64,000 nt of DNA from Dyella silvae (GCF_026421305.1 NZ_JAPJBQ010000001.1:1-64000); one strand, 5' to 3'. Positions 46,353-54,840 are shown, counted from the first letter of the stretch. Program-made: numbers and translations. The notes: generated from the letters alone by a model not told the origin.

Positions 46353-47243
46353 ATGGCCCAGATTGCATCCCCCGGCGCAAGGTTCCGCGCCGCCGTCGCC
46401 GCCGAAAGTCCCCTTCAGGTGATGGGTGCCATCACCGCCTACGCCGGCCTGATGGCCAAGCGTGTGGGTTACAAGGCGCTTTACCTCTCTGGTGGCGGTG
46501 TTGCCGCCAACTCGCTGGGCATCCCTGACCTCGGCATTTCGACCATGGAAGACGTGCTCACCGACGCACGCCGCATCGTCGACGCCACGCAGATGCCGCT
46601 GCTGGTTGATATCGATACGGGCTGGGGCGGCGCGTTCAACATTGCGCGCACCATCCGTTCGTTCATCAACGTCGGCGTCGCTGCCGTGCATATCGAAGAC
46701 CAGGTGGGCCAGAAGCGCTGCGGCCATCGTCCGGGCAAGGAAGTAGTGCCCAAGGAAGAAATGGTCGATCGTGTGAAGGCCGCGGTGGACGCGCGCACCG
46801 ATGACGGCTTCGTCATCATGGCACGCACCGATGCCGCCGCCGCGGAAGGGATCGACGCCGCCATCGACCGCGCCTGCGCCTATGTCGAGGCCGGCGCGGA
46901 CATGATCTTCCCCGAGGCCATGAAGACGCTGGACGACTACCGCCGCTTCAAGGCCGCGGTGAAGGTGCCGATCCTGGCCAACCTCACCGAGTTTGGTTCC
47001 ACGCCGTTCTTCACCACCGACGAACTGCGCGATGCCAACGTGGATATTGCGTTGTACTGCTGCGGCGCCTATCGCGCCATGAACAAGGCTGCGCTGAACT
47101 TCTACGAGACGGTGCGCCGCGAAGGCACGCAGAAGAACATCATCGACACCTTGCAGACCCGCGCGGACCTGTACGACTTCCTCGGCTACAACGCCTACGA
47201 GGACAAGCTCGACGCGCTGTTCGCCAGCCAGAAGAAGGCCTGA
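46353..47243 (+). CDS. prpB: 2-methylisocitrate lyase
   Basis: 296 residues. The active-site loop [12 protein letters not shown] is the family signature (KKCGHR), and [16 protein letters not shown] and HIEDQVGQ are the metal-binding strands. It splits 2-methylisocitrate to pyruvate and succinate. The ATG at 46353 is preceded by GGAGG at ideal spacing; an ATG 15 bases upstream lacks one. prpC follows after 69 bases, so both are in one transcript. Confidence 0.95.
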   Translation: MAQIASPGARFRAAVAAESPLQVMGAITAYAGLMAKRVGYKALYLSGGGVAANSLGIPDLGISTMEDVLTDARRIVDATQMPLLVDIDTGWGGAFNIARTIRSFINVGVAAVHIEDQVGQKRCGHRPGKEVVPKEEMVDRVKAAVDARTDDGFVIMARTDAAAAEGIDAAIDRACAYVEAGADMIFPEAMKTLDDYRRFKAAVKVPILANLTEFGSTPFFTTDELRDANVDIALYCCGAYRAMNKAALNFYETVRREGTQKNIIDTLQTRADLYDFLGYNAYEDKLDALFASQKKA

Positions 47244-47312
47244 CCGGCCGCCCCATTCGTCGGCCGTGGTGCGCCACGGCTGGCAAAGTCGCATGTTGAG
47301 GAGACGTATCCG

Positions 47313-48458
47313 ATGAGCGAACAAACCCTTCCCAAGCCCAAGAAATCCGTCGCGCTGTCAGGCGTGGCTGCAGGCAACACCGCGCTGTGCACGGTGGGCC
47401 GTAGCGGCAATGACCTGCATTACCGTGGCTATGACATCCACGATCTGGCGGCCAAGGGCTGCTTCGAGGAAGTGGCTTACCTGCTGGTGCACGGCGTGTT
47501 GCCGAACTGGGCGGAGCTGAATGCCTACCGCGCCAAGCTCAAGCGCCTGCGCGGCCTGCCTGCGCCGGTGAAGAGCGCGCTGGAATTGCTGCCGGCCGCT
47601 ACCCACCCGATGGACGTCATGCGCACGGGTTGCTCGGTGCTCGGCACCGTGCTGCCGGAGAAGGATGACCACAACGTCACCGGCGCGCGCGACATCGCCG
47701 ACCGCCTGATGGCCAGCTTCGGTTCGATGCTGCTGTACTGGTTCCACTACAGCCACAACGGCAAGCGCATCGAAACGGAGACCGACGACGAGTCCATCGC
47801 CGGGCATTTCCTGCACCTGCTGCACGGCAAAAAGCCGAGCGAGCTGCATGCGCACTCGCTGGACAAGTCGCTGATCCTTTACGCCGAGCACGAGTTCAAC
47901 GCGTCCACGTTTACCGCGCGCGTTATCGCCGGTACGGGGTCGGACATGTACTCGGCGATCACCGGCGCCATCGGCGCGCTGCGCGGTCCCAAGCACGGCG
48001 GTGCGAACGAAGTGGCGATGGAAATCATTGCCCGCTACCGCAATGCGGCTGAGGCGGAAGCCGATATTCGTGCCCGCGTGGAGCGCAAGGAGATCATCAT
48101 CGGTTTCGGTCACCCGGTGTACACCGTGTCCGATCCGCGCAACGAGATCATCAAAGAGGTCTCGCGCAAGCTCTGCACGGAGGGTGGCAATGAAACCCTG
48201 TTCGACGTGTCGGAGAAGATCGAGAAGCTCATGTGGGAACAGAAGAAGATGTTCCCCAACCTCGACTGGTTCTCGGCCAGCGCGTACCACATGATGGGCG
48301 TGCCGACCGCCATGTTCACCCCGCTGTTCGTGATTGCCCGTACCTCGGGCTGGAGCGCGCACGTGATCGAGCAGCGTGAAGACGGCAAGATCATCCGCCC
48401 GAGCGCGAACTACACCGGCCCGGAAGACCAGACTTACGTGCCGATTGAGAAGCGCTGA
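47313..48458 (+). CDS. prpC: 2-methylcitrate synthase
   Basis: 381 residues. Citrate-synthase fold motifs: [13 protein letters not shown]-like region here reading [30 protein letters not shown] and [13 protein letters not shown]. The shorter length and SALSGVAAG-type N-terminus ([17 protein letters not shown]) mark the PrpC group. It condenses propionyl-CoA with oxaloacetate. In Pseudomonas the next gene is acnD, but here a strong terminator and a 6.5-kb insert follow. Confidence 0.95.
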   Translation: MSEQTLPKPKKSVALSGVAAGNTALCTVGRSGNDLHYRGYDIHDLAAKGCFEEVAYLLVHGVLPNWAELNAYRAKLKRLRGLPAPVKSALELLPAATHPMDVMRTGCSVLGTVLPEKDDHNVTGARDIADRLMASFGSMLLYWFHYSHNGKRIETETDDESIAGHFLHLLHGKKPSELHAHSLDKSLILYAEHEFNASTFTARVIAGTGSDMYSAITGAIGALRGPKHGGANEVAMEIIARYRNAAEAEADIRARVERKEIIIGFGHPVYTVSDPRNEIIKEVSRKLCTEGGNETLFDVSEKIEKLMWEQKKMFPNLDWFSASAYHMMGVPTAMFTPLFVIARTSGWSAHVIEQREDGKIIRPSANYTGPEDQTYVPIEKR

Positions 48459-48481
48459 GCCGAATTACAGCGTGGCGTAAG

Positions 48482-48509
48482 AAAAAAGGGGGCTTTAGCC
48501 CCCTTTTTT
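48482..48509 (+). terminator. Strong terminator after prpC
   Basis: aaaaaagggggct pairs with agccccctttttt around a tiny loop. It closes the prpBC transcript before the inserted cluster and implies that acnD needs its own promoter. Confidence 0.9.
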
Positions 48510-48822
48510 GCGCGCATCTTTCGTTACGGTTCAGGACCCTGTACGACATTGCTATCCTTTCGTATGCACCGGTGTAACGCATCCGATACAGCCGTTCCAC
48601 AGCGGAATTCAAGCTGCGAAATGCGCCGTAACGCATTGATCCATCGTCTTATGACTCCGCGTTTATGTCCGGGGCGCCGCACTCGCGGATAGATGGGGTG
48701 TAACAGGCATGAATCACCCAGGGCCTTTATGTGACTGACTGAAGCCAGACTCACCGGCCATGATTCCGTTCAAACACCTGATTTCATGGCTGTCGCACTG
48801 GAGCTTGCGCCGATTCGCGACG

Positions 48823-48838
48823 TGGCATGCATGTTGCG
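48823..48838 (+). promoter_or_regulatory. Sigma-54 (RpoN) promoter of the Fap-like cluster
   Basis: TGGCATGCATGTTGCG, with GG and GC exactly 12 bases apart, differs from the consensus TGGCACGN4TTGCW at one core base and the last base. Transcription would start near 48850, about 50 bases before the first gene. The 310 bases upstream hold no gene and contain three GTAAC-type repeats that could be activator sites. Confidence 0.65.
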
Positions 48839-48901
48839 ACTAATCCGTGCTGGACTTGCAAGACCAGCAACACAGGGGGTCACCGCATCGTTCCAGGAGT
48901 A

Positions 48902-49864
48902 ATGACTATGCGTAAGACTCTAATAGCGACTGCGATTGTTCTGGGATTGGGGCTGGCACTCCCGGCATTCGCGGACAATACGGATAACTCAGGCAACTCA
49001 GGTGCCATCACTAGTAGCAGTACCAACTCGAGCACCCACAGCAACTCGAGCACGCACACTAAGACCTTCACGGATGCTTTCAATTCAGGCGATGCGGCCG
49101 CTTCTGGCGAGGGCACCGCCGCAGCTAATAACGGCGGAACGGCAAACGCTTCGTTCACCGATTCGTTCAACACCAATATTGCGGTAGCCAACAGCGATCT
49201 GTCGGGCTCCGTCAGTAATGTTGGCGTGAGCGGCATTGGCAACTGGGCGCAGAACAACGGCGACGCCAGTGGCGGCGACGGCGGCCGTGGCGGTAAAGGC
49301 ATCGGCGGCAAGGCCATCGGCGGTAACGGTGGTGACGGCGGCGATGGCGGCAACGCTCATTCGCGTAGCGGTCATGCCGGCGGCAGCGGCGCATCCAGTG
49401 GTGATTCGGGTGCATTCGCAAGTGCCTTTGGCGGCGATAGCGAAGGCGACAACTACGCCAATGCTCATTCGCGTAACCATGGCAGCGGCAGCAGCGGCAA
49501 TGCGACCGGTGGCAACGGCAGTTGGACAGGTGGCGCAGCAACCGGAGGTACTTCGACCTCAGCTAGCGGCGCTGCTTCCTCCACTGGCGGTACCAGCGGT
49601 TCATCGACCGCTTCGGCGGGTAGCGGCGGTGCCGGCGGTGCTGGCTCTGGCGGTACCGGTGGTGCTGGTTCGGGCGGTTCGGGCGGTGCTGGCGGCGCAG
49701 GCGGAACGGCCTATGCCGATGCTGGCACTTTCGACATGTCCAACCAGATGAACAACGCGGCAGCAGCGGCTGCGGGCGTCACGATCATTGCTCAGAACAG
49801 CGGTGCGGCATCGCTGCTCCAGCAGAGCGTGAATGTCCAGGCCAACCTGAACTTCAGTCACTAA
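48902..49864 (+). CDS. Gly/Ser/Asn-rich secreted protein, candidate amyloid subunit
   Basis: 320 residues: signal peptide (TLIATAIVLGLGLALPAFA), then low-complexity sequence. Repeats include FTDAFN / FTDSFN, NAHSRSG / NAHSRNH and long Gly-Ser-Ala runs (GGAGGAGSGGTGGAGSGGSG). The last 40 residues change to MNNAAAAAAGVTIIAQNSGA then ASLLQQSVNVQANLNF, an Asn/Gln-rich beta-like motif. It is first in a cluster with a C39 peptidase and an outer-membrane barrel, the arrangement of Pseudomonas fap operons, so it is the likely fibre subunit (FapB/FapC role). Composition alone would also fit an adhesin or silk-like matrix protein. AGGAG lies before the ATG at 48902. Confidence 0.7.
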   Translation: MTMRKTLIATAIVLGLGLALPAFADNTDNSGNSGAITSSSTNSSTHSNSSTHTKTFTDAFNSGDAAASGEGTAAANNGGTANASFTDSFNTNIAVANSDLSGSVSNVGVSGIGNWAQNNGDASGGDGGRGGKGIGGKAIGGNGGDGGDGGNAHSRSGHAGGSGASSGDSGAFASAFGGDSEGDNYANAHSRNHGSGSSGNATGGNGSWTGGAATGGTSTSASGAASSTGGTSGSSTASAGSGGAGGAGSGGTGGAGSGGSGGAGGAGGTAYADAGTFDMSNQMNNAAAAAAGVTIIAQNSGAASLLQQSVNVQANLNFSH

Positions 49865-49879
49865 CAGGTAATAGCCCGG

Positions 49880-49907
49880 CACGGTGGAGCGTTCGCGCTC
49901 CACCGTG
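49880..49907 (+). promoter_or_regulatory. Perfect 12-bp hairpin with TTCG tetraloop after the fibre gene
   Basis: cacggtggagcg-ttcg-cgctccaccgtg, starting 16 bases after the stop codon. No T-run follows, so it is more likely an mRNA 3'-end stabiliser or partial terminator that lets the first gene be expressed more than those downstream. Confidence 0.6.
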
Positions 49908-49972
49908 TTCGGTCACGTCATCAAACGCCTGAGCTCGAGCGGTCGGGGCGTCGTTGCCCGAACGCCCACGTC

Positions 49973-50413
49973 ATGAAGTCGGGGAGGTTTGCCGTGCGAT
50001 CCTTCAAGTGGATGCTAGGTTTTACCGTCGCCTGCGTAGCTATAGCGCCAGCGGCGCTTTACGCGGAAGACGCGCAGATTCCCGCGGCCTATCTCGCGAC
50101 TGGATCCGATTCGCCGGTTGCCGTGTACACGGCAGCGGTTCGTGTGACTGGCGACACCACGCCCGGCGCGCTGGGCGAGAGCGTGGACAACACTGCGCTT
50201 GCCGGCATGAGCGGCGGCACCATGGTGATCCAGGACACCACGATTACGGGCAGCGTCACCAGCGATACGGCGGATCACGTCATTTCCGGAGACAACCTGA
50301 TCAGCGGCGGCTCTTTTGCCGGCGCCGCGGGTGTTCCCGTGGTGATCCAGAATTCCGGCAGCAATGTATTGATCCAGAACGCAACTGTGCTCAACGTACA
50401 GTTCAAACCATGA
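49973..50413 (+). CDS. Small secreted protein of the Fap-like cluster, LxxMxGG motif
   Basis: 146 residues with a signal peptide (MLGFTVACVAIAPAALYA). The mature part has TALAGMSGGTMVIQDT, where L76-x-x-M-x-G81-G82 resembles a double-glycine cleavage site, and ends VVIQNSGSNVLIQNATVLN, closely related to the C-termini of the other two secreted proteins (48902, 51101). No family name is known to me. The stop overlaps the start of the peptidase gene (ATGA), so the two are coupled and probably act together. Confidence 0.65.
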   Translation: MKSGRFAVRSFKWMLGFTVACVAIAPAALYAEDAQIPAAYLATGSDSPVAVYTAAVRVTGDTTPGALGESVDNTALAGMSGGTMVIQDTTITGSVTSDTADHVISGDNLISGGSFAGAAGVPVVIQNSGSNVLIQNATVLNVQFKP

Positions 50414-51096
50414 ATAAGCGGGCGGCGCTGCTGATCATCATCGCGGCGCTGCCGCTGGGAAGCCATGCCTCAACGCCCGTGGGAGTGGTCAGCGGGCAGG
50501 GCGGCAACTATACGGTGCATCTGACGAGCCTCAAGGAAGCCCGCTACAAGAGCACCCTCCATCAGAAATACGACTTCAGCTGCGGCTCCGCTGCGGTAGC
50601 GACCTTGCTGACCTATCAGTACGGCTACCCGATGAATGAGCAGGTGGCTTTCGAGCAGATGTACATGCATGGCGATCAGGCAAAGATCTCCAAGGAAGGT
50701 TTCTCACTGCTCGATATCAAGCGTTTCCTGGGGGCGAACGGATTTGACGCGGATGGCTTTCGCGTGCCGCTGGATAAGCTCCAGCAGGAGAATTTGCCTG
50801 CCATCGTCTTGATCGACGAAAAGGGCTATCACCATTTCGTGGTGATCAAAGGCATGCAGAATGATCGTGTGCTTGTGGGCGACCCCGCACGCGGTACGCG
50901 CGTCATCTCACGCACCAAGTTCATGACGCTGTGGCAGAACGGGATCGTCTTCGTCATCCACAACCGTCGCAACCTCGCGGTATTCAACAGCCCGACCGAC
51001 TGGAAAGTGGCGCCACCGTCGCCGCTCAGTGAGGGCATTGACCACAATGGTCTGTTCAACACCGTCATGCCCAAAAAAGGGCCGGGTGACCTCTGA
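50410..51096 (+). CDS. C39-family cysteine peptidase, FapD-like
   Basis: 228 residues with a signal peptide, so periplasmic and free of the ABC transporter that usually carries C39 domains. Catalytic set: Gln52 and Cys58 in HQKYDFSCGSAAVATLL, His142 in GYHHFVVIKG and Asp158 in VGDPARG. Pseudomonas FapD has the same architecture and sits at the same place, after the fibre genes and before the pore. C39 enzymes cut after double glycine; both neighbours carry L-x-x-M-x-G-G. Translationally coupled to the gene before it. Confidence 0.85.
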   Translation: MNKRAALLIIIAALPLGSHASTPVGVVSGQGGNYTVHLTSLKEARYKSTLHQKYDFSCGSAAVATLLTYQYGYPMNEQVAFEQMYMHGDQAKISKEGFSLLDIKRFLGANGFDADGFRVPLDKLQQENLPAIVLIDEKGYHHFVVIKGMQNDRVLVGDPARGTRVISRTKFMTLWQNGIVFVIHNRRNLAVFNSPTDWKVAPPSPLSEGIDHNGLFNTVMPKKGPGDL

Positions 51097-51100
51097 GGAC

Positions 51101-51673
51101 ATGACGATGAGATCGACGATACGCTTGATCTGCCTCGGTGCCATCTTCCTTGCGTGCGGCTATGGCGCAAAGGCGCAAGATGCCATCACGCCGCCTGCGT
51201 CTTCTGCAGTTGTTGCGGCGGGTGATACAGCCGTGCTCGCAGGGGGGGACGACGTAACCCAGTGGGTGCCGGTGAGCCAGGACACCCTGGACGATATGCG
51301 TGGCGGTTACGACATGGGCAATGGCCTGGTCGCATCGTTTGGCATCGACCGCGCCGTTTACGTCAACGGTGAGCTCGTCACCTCCACCAGTTTCTACGTG
51401 CCAGACATCGCGCACATGACAGCCGCGCAGGCGACGACCATGGCTACGGCGCTCAACTCGGTGTCGTTGACGCAAGTGGGCCCCAACAACACCTTCAATC
51501 CGTCGGCGCTGGGTGGCATGTCCGCTGGCACGGTGATCCAGAACACGCTGAACAACCAGAGAATCCAGAGCATCACCACGCTCAATACCACGGTTAACAC
51601 GCTCAACGCGTTCCGCGAAGCGAATTTCCAAGAGGGATTACAGCAAGCGCAACTGCAGTCGCTGGGACATTGA
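51101..51673 (+). CDS. Secreted protein of the Fap-like cluster, FapE-position, LxxMxGG motif
   Basis: 190 residues with a signal peptide (LICLGAIFLACGYGAKA). SQDTLDDMRGGYDMGNGL holds L63-x-x-M-x-G68-G69, the same spacing as in the gene at 49973. SFGIDRAVYVNGELVTSTS is beta-rich, and GTVIQNTLNNQRIQSITTLN repeats the C-terminal VIQN motif. It starts five bases after the peptidase stop, in the order of fapE after fapD. Role suggested: minor fibre component or nucleator; not proven. Confidence 0.65.
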   Translation: MTMRSTIRLICLGAIFLACGYGAKAQDAITPPASSAVVAAGDTAVLAGGDDVTQWVPVSQDTLDDMRGGYDMGNGLVASFGIDRAVYVNGELVTSTSFYVPDIAHMTAAQATTMATALNSVSLTQVGPNNTFNPSALGGMSAGTVIQNTLNNQRIQSITTLNTTVNTLNAFREANFQEGLQQAQLQSLGH

Positions 51674-51785
51674 TCGCTATGGAACGCCCGCAGACAGGAG
51701 TCGTTGCCCACCATCAATACGCAGCGGTTCATCGCTGCAGCGTGTTGGTTGACGCCGGACATAGAACCGTGAGCCATGAGGAAGC

Positions 51786-53267
51786 ATGATGCGATACGCA
51801 ACGAGGAGAACTCTCTGGTCAGCGGTGTGTGCAGGGCTGGTGACGCTCGGCGTGCCGGTGGCCGCGCAACAGACCCAGGCGCCTGCGTCTGCATCGACGA
51901 ATTGGACCAGACCGGCCGCCGCCTTGATTCCCGCAGCCGCCAGCACGGTTGCCGCTCGTCCAGATGCATCCACGCCAGCAACGCCGCCGGCGGATATTCG
52001 TAAGCAGGTAACAGAGCAGGGCGAACGCATCGATGCGATGCGGAGCCAGATCAGTGCGCAGATGGAACAACTCGATGCCATGAAGCGCGCACTGGCGGAG
52101 CAGGAGGCGGACTACAAGGCGTTGCGTCACGCCGTGGGTATGGACGAGCTGGATAAACAGCGCGCTGGCAGTATTTCGGCCGGTGGGCCTGGCGCGTCGG
52201 CGCTACCCATGCCTGCAGCGCAAGCAGTGGCAGCCAACGCGCCCTCGGGTCCACAGACGGTGGGTGAGGCGCCTAAGCCGGACACGCGACCTCCGGAAGT
52301 CGCGCCTATTTTCCAGCAGCCCGGCGTGCTCACGCCCAAGGGCAGGATCATCATCGAACCCGCCTATCAGTTCGGGTACTCGTCGCTCGACCGCGTGGCG
52401 CTGGTGGGCTATACGGTGATTCCCGCCATTCTCATTGGCCTGATCGATGCGCGACAGGTCAAGACGACGACGCAAATTGGTTGGCTGACGGGCCGTTACG
52501 GCATCACCAATCGGCTCGAAGTCGAAATTCGTGTGCCCTATGTCTACGCGCATACCGATACGGTCAGCCGCGAAATTTTCACCGGCACCGCGACGAATGT
52601 CGCGTTTGGTTCCAGTGGTCACGGTCTGGGTGACATTGAAGGAACCGTGCGCTATCAGCTCAATGTGGGCGGACCAGATAAGGCGTTTTATGTCGGGTGG
52701 CTGCGCGTGAAGTCGAACACGGGCAAGGATCCATTCCAGGTCGTTACCGACTGTATCAACCGCTGTGTCGAAAGCGTGATCAACGAAGTGGACCTGCAGG
52801 CAACCGGTACGGGGTTGCCGCTGCAGCAACCGACCGGTTCGGGTTTCTGGTCGATACAGCCGGGCGTCACCTGGTTGTATCCCACCGACCCGGTCGTGTT
52901 CTTCGGCAATGTGAGTTATCTCTACAACGTGCCGCGCTATGGCGTTAGCCGCAAGATTCTTCTAGGTGGTACGGAGGAGCTGGGCAAGGTGAAGGTCGGT
53001 GACGTTACCGACCTCAGCATAGGCCTGGGTTTGTCGCTCAATGAACGAGCGTCCATCAGTATTGGCTACGACCAGAGCTTCGTAGGTATCACCAAGCAGA
53101 ACAATCACACCGTGCCAGGCTCGGTCAAAACCGTGCTTGGCACGCTGCTGCTGGGTGGCTCGTGGCGAATGAACGACAAGCGCACGCTCAACTTCACCCT
53201 TGGTGTAGGTGTGACGCGCGATACACCAGACGCCACGGTCACCGTGCGCGTGCCGATGATGTACTAG
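51786..53267 (+). CDS. Outer-membrane barrel with N-terminal coiled coil, FapF-like
   Basis: 493 residues: signal peptide (ending VPVAAQ), a Pro/Ala-rich linker, a coiled coil at about 71-118 (RKQVTEQGERIDAMRSQISA onward), a second linker, and a C-terminal barrel of alternating strands ending VRVPMMY. FapF of Pseudomonas has this very plan: trimerising coiled coil, flexible linker and 12-stranded pore that exports amyloid subunits. It is the last gene of the set, as fapF is. The barrel part also resembles generic transporter barrels. Cysteines in DCINRCVES are odd for such a protein. Confidence 0.7.
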   Translation: MMRYATRRTLWSAVCAGLVTLGVPVAAQQTQAPASASTNWTRPAAALIPAAASTVAARPDASTPATPPADIRKQVTEQGERIDAMRSQISAQMEQLDAMKRALAEQEADYKALRHAVGMDELDKQRAGSISAGGPGASALPMPAAQAVAANAPSGPQTVGEAPKPDTRPPEVAPIFQQPGVLTPKGRIIIEPAYQFGYSSLDRVALVGYTVIPAILIGLIDARQVKTTTQIGWLTGRYGITNRLEVEIRVPYVYAHTDTVSREIFTGTATNVAFGSSGHGLGDIEGTVRYQLNVGGPDKAFYVGWLRVKSNTGKDPFQVVTDCINRCVESVINEVDLQATGTGLPLQQPTGSGFWSIQPGVTWLYPTDPVVFFGNVSYLYNVPRYGVSRKILLGGTEELGKVKVGDVTDLSIGLGLSLNERASISIGYDQSFVGITKQNNHTVPGSVKTVLGTLLLGGSWRMNDKRTLNFTLGVGVTRDTPDATVTVRVPMMY

Positions 53268-53307
53268 CGTTTTGAGCGTGCGTGCCTCCGGGCGGAAGCC
53301 TTGCCGC

Positions 53308-53919
53308 TCAGAGCCCTTCTTGCTGCATGGCCGCCTTGACGCCGGCATCTTCCAGCATGCGCTGATGGAAGCGGGCGAGGTTGTCGAGCCCGCTCAGATC
53401 CACGCCCTTGGCCATGGCCCAGCGCACCACCACGAACAGATAAGGGTCGGCGATGGAGCGCGTGCCGGCCAGCCAGTTGCGGCCCTGCAGCTGAGAATCG
53501 AGGCGCTCGTAATAGCGGCGCAACCGCTCGAGGGCTTTGCGGCGCACCGCATCCTGAGCCGCCTCGTCGTCGATGAAGCGCTCCGGACGAAACACCGGGC
53601 GGAAGGCGGGGTGCAGGTCTGAGTTGATGTAGGCGAGCCAGCGGTTCACTTCCGCGCGGCTACGCAGACTGCCATCGCCACCAAGGCCGGCTTGCGGATA
53701 TTTGTCCACGAGATAGTTGAGGATCGCGCCGTTCTCGGTGAGGACCCAGCCATCCGCTTCCTGCAAAGCGGGCACCACTCCAGCCGGATTGACCTGCAGG
53801 TACTCGGGCGTTCCCAGCTCATGGCGTTCCACGCGGTGCGCCTCGTAGGGCTGGCCGATCCATTCGAGCACGATGTGATCGGCCAGCGAGCAGGCCCCCG
53901 GCAGGTAGTACAGCTTCAT
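53308..53919 (-). CDS. Glutathione S-transferase, beta class
   Basis: 203 residues. The N-terminal thioredoxin fold starts MKLYYLPGACSLADHIVLEW with Cys9 at the position of the beta-class active cysteine, and VPALQEADGWVLTENGAIL is the cis-Pro and GSH-binding segment. The all-helical C-domain contains TRSIADPYLFVVVRWA, the N-capping-box region. E. coli GstA is the nearest well-known relative. It converges with the Fap-like cluster, only 40 bases apart. Confidence 0.9.
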   Translation of the reverse strand: MKLYYLPGACSLADHIVLEWIGQPYEAHRVERHELGTPEYLQVNPAGVVPALQEADGWVLTENGAILNYLVDKYPQAGLGGDGSLRSRAEVNRWLAYINSDLHPAFRPVFRPERFIDDEAAQDAVRRKALERLRRYYERLDSQLQGRNWLAGTRSIADPYLFVVVRWAMAKGVDLSGLDNLARFHQRMLEDAGVKAAMQQEGL

Positions 53920-53976
53920 GCATGTGTTCCTTGTTCGATGAAAGCTTTGCAGTGTCGCCTGCCCGGTGCGCGTGCC

Positions 53977-54663
53977 TCAAGCCTCTGCCTGAGGGCGCAG
54001 GCGGCGACGCTGCATGACCCAGCCTCCCGCACACACGCCCACCACCAGCAGCGCGTCGAGGGCATACGCCGCCCATGCGTTGGCTTCAAACCAGGGGGCG
54101 AGCCAGATGTCGTGGGCGATCATGCGCCCGGCAGTCCACGCGATAGCTGCGGCACCGAGGGTAACGATGATCGGGAAGCGTTCGAGCAAGCGAAGAATCA
54201 GCGACGAACCCCACACCACCAGCGGCACGCTGATCGCCAGGCCAATAATCACCAGCAGCATATGTCCCTTGGCAGCGCCGGCGATGGCCAGCACGTTGTC
54301 CAGGCCCATCAGCGCGTCGGCTACCACAATGGTGCGTATGGCAGCCCAGAAGCTGCCCGCTGCGCTGGCCTCATGGGCTGGCTTGGCGTCGGATCGGAGT
54401 AATTTCCAGGCAATCGGCAGCAGCAACAGGCCGCCCACCAGCATCAGGCCCGGCAGGTTCAGCAGGTAGACCACCACGCAGGTGAGTACCAGGCGCACGG
54501 CGATGGCGCCGACCGTACCCCACAGCACGGCCTTCTTCTGCAGCTGGCGGGGGAGGTTGCGTGCGGCAAGTGCAATCACGATGGCGTTGTCGCCCGCGAG
54601 CACCAGATCGAGCAGCACGATGGCCAGCAGGCCGGAGAGGAATTCGGTAGCGGCAATATCCAT
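53977..54663 (-). CDS. TerC/YjbE-family membrane protein, probable Mn2+ exporter
   Basis: 228 residues with seven or so hydrophobic helices. The signature LDLVLAGDNAIVIALAARNL and the internal repeat VVADALMGLDNVLAIAGAA hold the paired Asp-Asn motifs of the TerC family. A yybP-ykoY-type riboswitch lies just upstream (54728-54840), which strongly suggests manganese export. The ATG at 54663 has AGAGGT; the longer frame above it is leader RNA. Divergent from acnD. Confidence 0.85.
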   Translation of the reverse strand: MDIAATEFLSGLLAIVLLDLVLAGDNAIVIALAARNLPRQLQKKAVLWGTVGAIAVRLVLTCVVVYLLNLPGLMLVGGLLLLPIAWKLLRSDAKPAHEASAAGSFWAAIRTIVVADALMGLDNVLAIAGAAKGHMLLVIIGLAISVPLVVWGSSLILRLLERFPIIVTLGAAAIAWTAGRMIAHDIWLAPWFEANAWAAYALDALLVVGVCAGGWVMQRRRLRPQAEA

Positions 54664-54727
54664 GAGCGTACCTCTGCGCGTAAGACAAATGCAGCCATGA
54701 CGGACACGCGCGGCCCGCCATGACTGC

Positions 54728-54840
54728 AAAAGTCTCGTTCACGGCAGAGCCGCTGCAGTGACCGGAGCGTGGTTTCGCTCGTGATGACGGCCATTGCAAG
54801 AACGCCTGATGAAACGGCGCCCGGAACTACTCCCTTTTGG
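54728..54840 (-). ncRNA. yybP-ykoY-type manganese riboswitch
   Basis: On the minus strand the leader starts aaaagggagtagttccggg (the conserved GGGGAGUAG-like block), continues with ggccgtcatcacgagcg (the GUCAUCACG-like loop) and closes with gaacgagacttttgc (the GAGACUUU-like block). The three conserved blocks occur in the right order and spacing, followed about 65 bases later by a TerC-family gene, a standard target of this riboswitch class. Identified by eye. Confidence 0.8.

Noticed and set aside
49240-49720. Repeats in the Gly-rich gene as a CRISPR or microsatellite array
   Set aside because: The repeats stay in frame, are imperfect and encode Gly-Ser-Ala runs; there is no fixed repeat-spacer period.
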